DNA of 64,000 bases, from contig NW_021167085.1 in the NCBI RefSeq assembly GCF_003711515.1, forward strand, positions 1,719,691-1,783,690, in the 5' to 3' direction. Below are positions 59,045-64,000 of this stretch, piece after piece. This stretch comes from Sodiomyces alkalinus F11. Taxonomy: Eukaryota; Ascomycota; Sordariomycetes; Glomerellales; Plectosphaerellaceae. A program made the translations under genes and the position numbers. Positions within the stretch are counted from its first letter, which is position 1. Each line of letters opens with the position of its first letter. Below the pieces are notes generated by a model. It did not search any database. It was not told the DNA's origin and saw nothing but the letters and a program-made list of their open reading frames with translations.

Positions 59045-62000
59045 ATGCCGTCCTTCGACCAGATTGACCCGCCTAAGAAAGGCAAGATTATCAAGTCGGC
59101 TTTCGACAGTGAGAGCTTCGACTCCGATGGGACCATCCATGTTGATGGGCTCGTTGGCTCTGCCACCATCTCGCCTTCTGGCCGAGATGTAGCCCTTGCA
59201 TCGTGAGTTTCTTCATCACAAGCCACGAACCATGGAGCCCTATGAGAAATGAGCCATGAGCATGAGCATGAGCATGAGCCATGGACCATTTCGTCTCAAA
59301 AGGCTCGCTGCATGGTTCGCCATGTCAACTTGGAGAGCCGGTATTGACACGCAGTCCAGACCCGAAGGCTTAGCCATTATTGATTTGGACTGCCCCTATA
59401 ATCCTCCCCGCCGCCTGAGCAGCCATGGGCTTCCCTGGCTTGTTACCGATGTTCAGTGGTCGCCCTTTGCCATCCGAGATTACTGGATCGTGTCCACTGC
59501 GAATCACCAGGCGCTGGTCTGGAATCTCAACTTGCGGGATGATTCGAGCTCTGGCGCCATTGAGCATTCCCTCCAGGGCCACAGTCGGGCCATTACCGAC
59601 GTTAACTTCTCCGCCCACCACCCAGACCTCCTCGCCACTTGCGCCGTCGATGGCTACGTTCACTGCTGGGACCTTCGCCGTCCCAAGCAGCCGGTCCTCA
59701 GCTTCTGTGACTGGTTCGCCGGCGCTACCCAGGTCAAGTACAACCGACAAGACCAACATATTCTCGCCTCGTCTCACGATCGCTGGCTGCACATCTGGGA
59801 CGACCGCAAGGCCGTTGAGCCCCTGAGATCCATCAGTGCACATACCTCGAAGATTTACGGCGTGGATTGGAATCGATTCAACGCCACCGCCATCGTGACC
59901 TGTTCCCTCGACAAAAGCATCAAGTTCTGGGACTACTCCAACGACACCGACGCCCCAAGCCGTGTCATCTCTACCCCGTTCCCCGTCTGGCGGGCACGTC
60001 ACACACCCTTCGGCAGGGGTATGCTCGCCATGCCACAAAATGAACCGGGCGACTTGTACCTGTACGACCGTCGTGTAGACGATGACGCCCCGGTGGACAC
60101 CCCACCGGTGGCCATCTTCCCCGGTCACGGAAACCACAAGGTCAAGGAATTTCTCTGGAGAAGCAGAGGGGGTATAACCGAGGACGGTCTGGACAACCGG
60201 GACTTCCAACTCGTTTCCTGGGGAGCCGATAACGAATTGCGACTCCAGCGTATCGACGCTGCCACCCTCGAGTCCGTGGGCTACAAGAAAGGTGAGCCAG
60301 CAGCCAAGAACCTCAACCTCACCCGCAAAGGGGCCACCTATAAGACATTTCGAACCATGGAGGACAGCATCAACCGTGATTGGAGAAGTGCTACCATGAG
60401 CGATGCCCGTCCGGGAGGCGCAGGAACCCACCACCGACAAAGCACACTCACCATGAGTATGCGGTCCAATGCCTCAACTCATTATAATCGGATTGGTTCT
60501 GCTTGGAAAGGAGCCTCTATGAAAGCCCGGAACACCCAGAAACAAATCGATCGGAGCCAGGCACAGATCGGCTGGATGAAAGGCATCACCATGACCAAGA
60601 AGAAATCAGCTTCGGACGCGCCACTCCGCGGCGGCGATGAAGCGAAGGCCTCGCCGCTGTTCAACCCCGGATATCCCGATGAGGGTGAATGGGGGGAGCC
60701 TGAGACGGTTCACGATGAGTTACTCCGCGTGAGCACCCAGCTCCCCAAAGTCAAGTGGGAACACATCGACATGGATGCCCTGACCCTCAATGCCTCTCTC
60801 TACGGACCGTGGGGCCGCCGCGGGGAAACCATCTTCATTCAGGTCAGGGTCGACATCCCCACTACTTATCCCAAGTCCAAGGCGCCCAAATTCTTCGTCG
60901 AGAAAACGAGCTTCATGCCCGATGAGGTTCACGGGAAAATTGACGTCGAGATCCATCAACTGGCACGGAAGTTTCTGGAACGAAAGCAAAACTGTCTCGA
61001 CGTCGTCTTCAGTTACCTTCTGGGAGAGGTCGATCTCGAGTCCAGCACCACATTCTTCAAGAATGTGAAGGACCTTGACGATGACGTCCTCGATGGGCTC
61101 GCCGATGAGAGCTCCAGCGAGGAAAGTGACCTGGACATACCCACCGGGGGCTCGGTCTCCATGTCTCAGGAGCTCGCGGGAAGTGCCGAGATGGACGGCA
61201 CTTTGGCCCCCACGAATCGACCCACCATCCCGCCTATGCCCCGATTCTGCGGCGGTCGGTTCTCCAACGACGGGAAGCTGGTGTGCTTCTTTCCCACCAA
61301 GGAAGAGAAAGCAAAAGCTCTCTTCTCTATGCCTCCGGAGGCGTTGAAGGAACGCCCCAAAGGGGAGCCCGTTTTTGCCGGCTTTGGTCGCCTGGGGCAC
61401 GACTCGCCCCCCCACAAGAAATACGGCAACGATGAGGGTTCTGGCACAGAGGACCGGTCTGATTCGGATGACTCGACTGGCAGCTCATCGTCATCGGACG
61501 ATTCCGAGTCGACGTCGATGCATAAGATGAACTTGTGGTATCAGCCGAGACATCGATTCAGGAGAACGTGGAGTGACAGTCGCTCGGTGCGGTCGAGCGG
61601 AGGGGGGACGGGCATTGGGACGGGAACCGGCACCGGGTCCCTTAAGAGACGAACCGGTGCCAAGCCTAAGAGTATCGTGTCCCTTCACGACCTGTCCGAC
61701 CTACAACCGGCGAAGCGTACGCTAGCTCGCGAGTACGCCATTTTCGGCGACGGGGCCGACGTCTGCAAGCAGAACGCCGAGGTTGCTGCAAAGTACGGAT
61801 ACGCTGAACTGGCGGAGCTCTGGCGCTACCTCGCGCTGCTTCTGCGCAAGGACATTCCACTTGAGCCGCTCGGGTCCGTACAGGAATCGGAAGGGCCGCA
61901 GGATTCGATCCTCGTCATCGCGCGCGATGCCGTGGCACGCCGCCTTAACGCAGCATCGACAACAGGCAGCCTCGCGCACGACGACACGAGCTTGAATGGA

Positions 62001-63710
62001 CGCGTCAAGTGGGGAGCCCATCCACTGGCACGAGACGTCCTCGAAGACCTATTCGATCATTTCGAGCGCGCGGCCGACATACAGATGCTAGCGATGCTCT
62101 CTTGCATCTTTGGCGAGTCCTCGAACCATGACGGGGTAGCTTTTGCCGAATGCCACTTAACACAGCCCGAGACGCCGTTGCCCATGAAGGCGCCGTCGTT
62201 TTCTCTCGATTATTTCCCGACCGATGCTTCCCTGTGGGTGCTGAACCGCCCGAACCATAGCAACATGACCTCTGCCATCACTACCCCTAGGACGGCCCAC
62301 ACGCCCATCCGATATTCGGGCTCACAGGGGTCGGAAGACGTGGTGCTCTGGCCCGGGGAGGCTGGGTCGAATTCGTACTCGTGCGGCGAGACCCCTCCTA
62401 CCAAGGGGGTAAGGGAATATTTGGCCGAGGCAACAAGCCAGATACACAGTTTATCGACATCACCTAGTGGACGGCCGCTGACCAAACCGGCCCACTCTGG
62501 GCTGACGTCGAGCTTTGCCATTAACTTGGGACGGTCGTTTGCGGTCGCAACGACAACGCCGTCCTCGTCATCGCCTCCTCAACAAGGGAGAAAGCGGCCT
62601 AGTCCCGCCGAAACAATCCTCAGCAACCTGGCACCGAGCATGATGGGCAACCTCACGCGGGGCGGGTCCGCCATCCCGGGAGATACTGGCACCGCGAGGA
62701 CTTCCGTGTCAGACGACGAGGTCTTCAGGGAAGACTTGGTATCGCTCGTGCCCGTGGGCGTCTCCGTCCACATGGAAGACCAGGGCATCTTCGACGACGA
62801 CGGGTGGATGACGGCGCCCTTGCTGGAACCCCGCCGCCAGTCCATGTACGCCGCGTACCGGTATGCCTATGCCGAGATGCTCCAGATGTGGGGCCTCCCG
62901 CTGGAACGACTGGAGATTATGAAGTTCAACGTGCTCAGGGAAGAGGAGGATGGGACCGGGTCCAGCATACGCGACTCGTTCAGTGCCGTTCATGAGACCA
63001 CGAGCTTTGCTTCCCATCACAAGAAAGAGCAGCTCCAGTCCCTCGTCGCTTCCGGGCGCGGCCTGGACGTCACAGGCGTCTGCCGGGTACACGAGATACA
63101 GATGGAGCCGCTCAAGTACACCAAAGGCTCGGCGACGCGACTCGGAGGTGCGGTAGGGGTATGCGAGCGGTGCCGAGCGTCGCGGAACCAGGCGGCGGCG
63201 GCGGCGAGCGACGCGACGCAGACGCAGCTGATGTGCGTCTTCTGCCGACAGCCCGTCGATGCGCTGTTCGTCCCCTGCCTTGGCTGCGGGTGCGCCAGCC
63301 ACGACGCGTGCATGGCGGAGTGGCACGCGCAGGGAGAGACGCACTGCCCGGCGGGCGACGAGTGCAACTGTGCCAGGGAGGCGTCGAACGGGCAGGTGGA
63401 GTCCTGGGCGGCGATCATGGCGGCCGTTAGGAAGGGCCAGCAGCCCCTGTCGTCGCAGAAGGTCACGGCCGTGGGGACGCTGTCGCCTCCGGCCGAGGTG
63501 GCGGAGAAGGAGAAGGGGTGGGAGAGTGTGGCGTCGAGTAGGGAGATTCCGAGCCGGCCGTACGGGTTCGGCGGGGGCGGAAGCGCCGTGATGAGTGCGG
63601 CCCGGTTGAGTTTGGGGCACAGGTTGAAGAAGGCGGGGGACTGGTCGAGGGCGTCCAGTATCATGCGCAGGGAAGACGGCGGTAGTGGTAAGGACAACCG
63701 GGGGCAGTGA
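59045..63710 (+). CDS. mtc5: WDR59/Mtc5 (Sea3): WD40-RWD-RING subunit of the SEA/GATOR2 complex
   Basis: Vacuole-associated scaffold of the SEACAT/GATOR2 complex that controls TORC1 in response to amino acids. Exons 59045-59202 and 59360-63710 give 1,502 residues. The start MPSFDQIDPPKKGKIIKSAF and the splice to give VALASPEGLAIIDLD fit the family. WD40 repeats run at about 60-420 (GHSRAITDVNFSAHHPDLLA, YVHCWDLRR, HTSKIYGVDWNRF). The RWD domain is at about 503-610, then acidic, Ser-rich linkers and a helical middle. The C-terminal RING has CERC, CVFCRQP, CLGCGCASHDACMAEW and CPAGDECNC (about 1318-1390). The intron (59203-59359) contains tandem ATGAGC, and a frame open from 59256 runs into exon 2, so intron retention could give another N-terminus. 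The family is clear from the domain order. Confidence 0.93.
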
Positions 63711-64000
63711 CAGAGGCCTCCAAAAAATGGAAGCGATGCGGCAGGGAGAGGACACACCTCGAAGGTGACAAAAGAAAAGCAGAGGGTCATACGAAGTATA
63801 CTTACTACTTGTGATGACAGTGTGTGAAGTTTCCATGCTAGATGACATCATGTACGATATAGGCTATAGTCAGTTAGATTGTGCCTCTAGCTATCGAGAA
63901 GAAACATATCGAGAAGGAACCATGGCGTCCTTGACGTTTATTGCGGATGAATGTACGGATGTTTTCTTCCCAGCAGCTGAGTTCTCGATGTCATTGGAGT
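63711..64000. other. 3' region of mtc5
   Basis: AT-rich sequence after the mtc5 stop codon, presumably its 3' UTR. Nothing further is visible before the window ends. Confidence 0.5.

Overview
The window is nuclear DNA of a filamentous ascomycete (Pezizomycotina, most likely a Sordariomycete). Genes carry short introns (about 50-220 nt) with GTRNGT-type donors and CTRAC-like branch sites. Coding exons are C/G-rich at third positions. Intergenic spacers hold CT-rich leaders and many AGGTACCT/TACCTTAGGTA-like motifs. I rebuilt 16 protein-coding genes by joining exons by hand at in-phase splice sites. I found no transposon, rRNA, CRISPR array or convincing tRNA. One 75-base run of N (15723-15797) marks an assembly gap.

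Layout, left to right: glutamate decarboxylase (+); a Yap/Pap1-type bZIP factor (-); a 4 kb divergent spacer; an arginine-rich protein with a DUF8035-like C-terminus (+); a PARP-type zinc-finger nuclear protein (-); the gap; the ATR/Mec1 checkpoint kinase uvsB over 8 kb in 11 exons (-); a 271-aa unrecognised protein (+); V-ATPase c' subunit vma-11 (-); a Rom1/2-type Rho GEF (+); a DUF4336 protein (-); a 2,192-aa coiled-coil membrane-anchored protein (-); the SMC5/6 subunit Nse4 (-); the class III PI3-kinase Vps34 (+); mitochondrial 2-enoyl thioester reductase Etr1 (-); a 218-aa unrecognised protein (-); Ubc13 (-); and the GATOR2/SEA subunit WDR59/Mtc5 (+).

Two themes recur, though nothing shows the genes are co-regulated. 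ATR/UvsB, Nse4, Ubc13 and the PARP-finger protein belong to genome maintenance. Vps34, Vma11 and Mtc5 belong to vacuole, autophagy and TORC1 signalling. Most neighbours are ordinary conserved housekeeping genes.

No new multi-gene system stands out. The better leads are two probable GC-AG introns (vma-11, Rho GEF), the uncharacterised coiled-coil protein with a cysteine-bearing 28-residue repeat, a sharp change in base composition inside uvsB, an over-represented intergenic 9-mer (TACTCCGTA), an in-frame retainable intron, a short uORF before the Rho GEF, and two degenerate tRNA-like folds.
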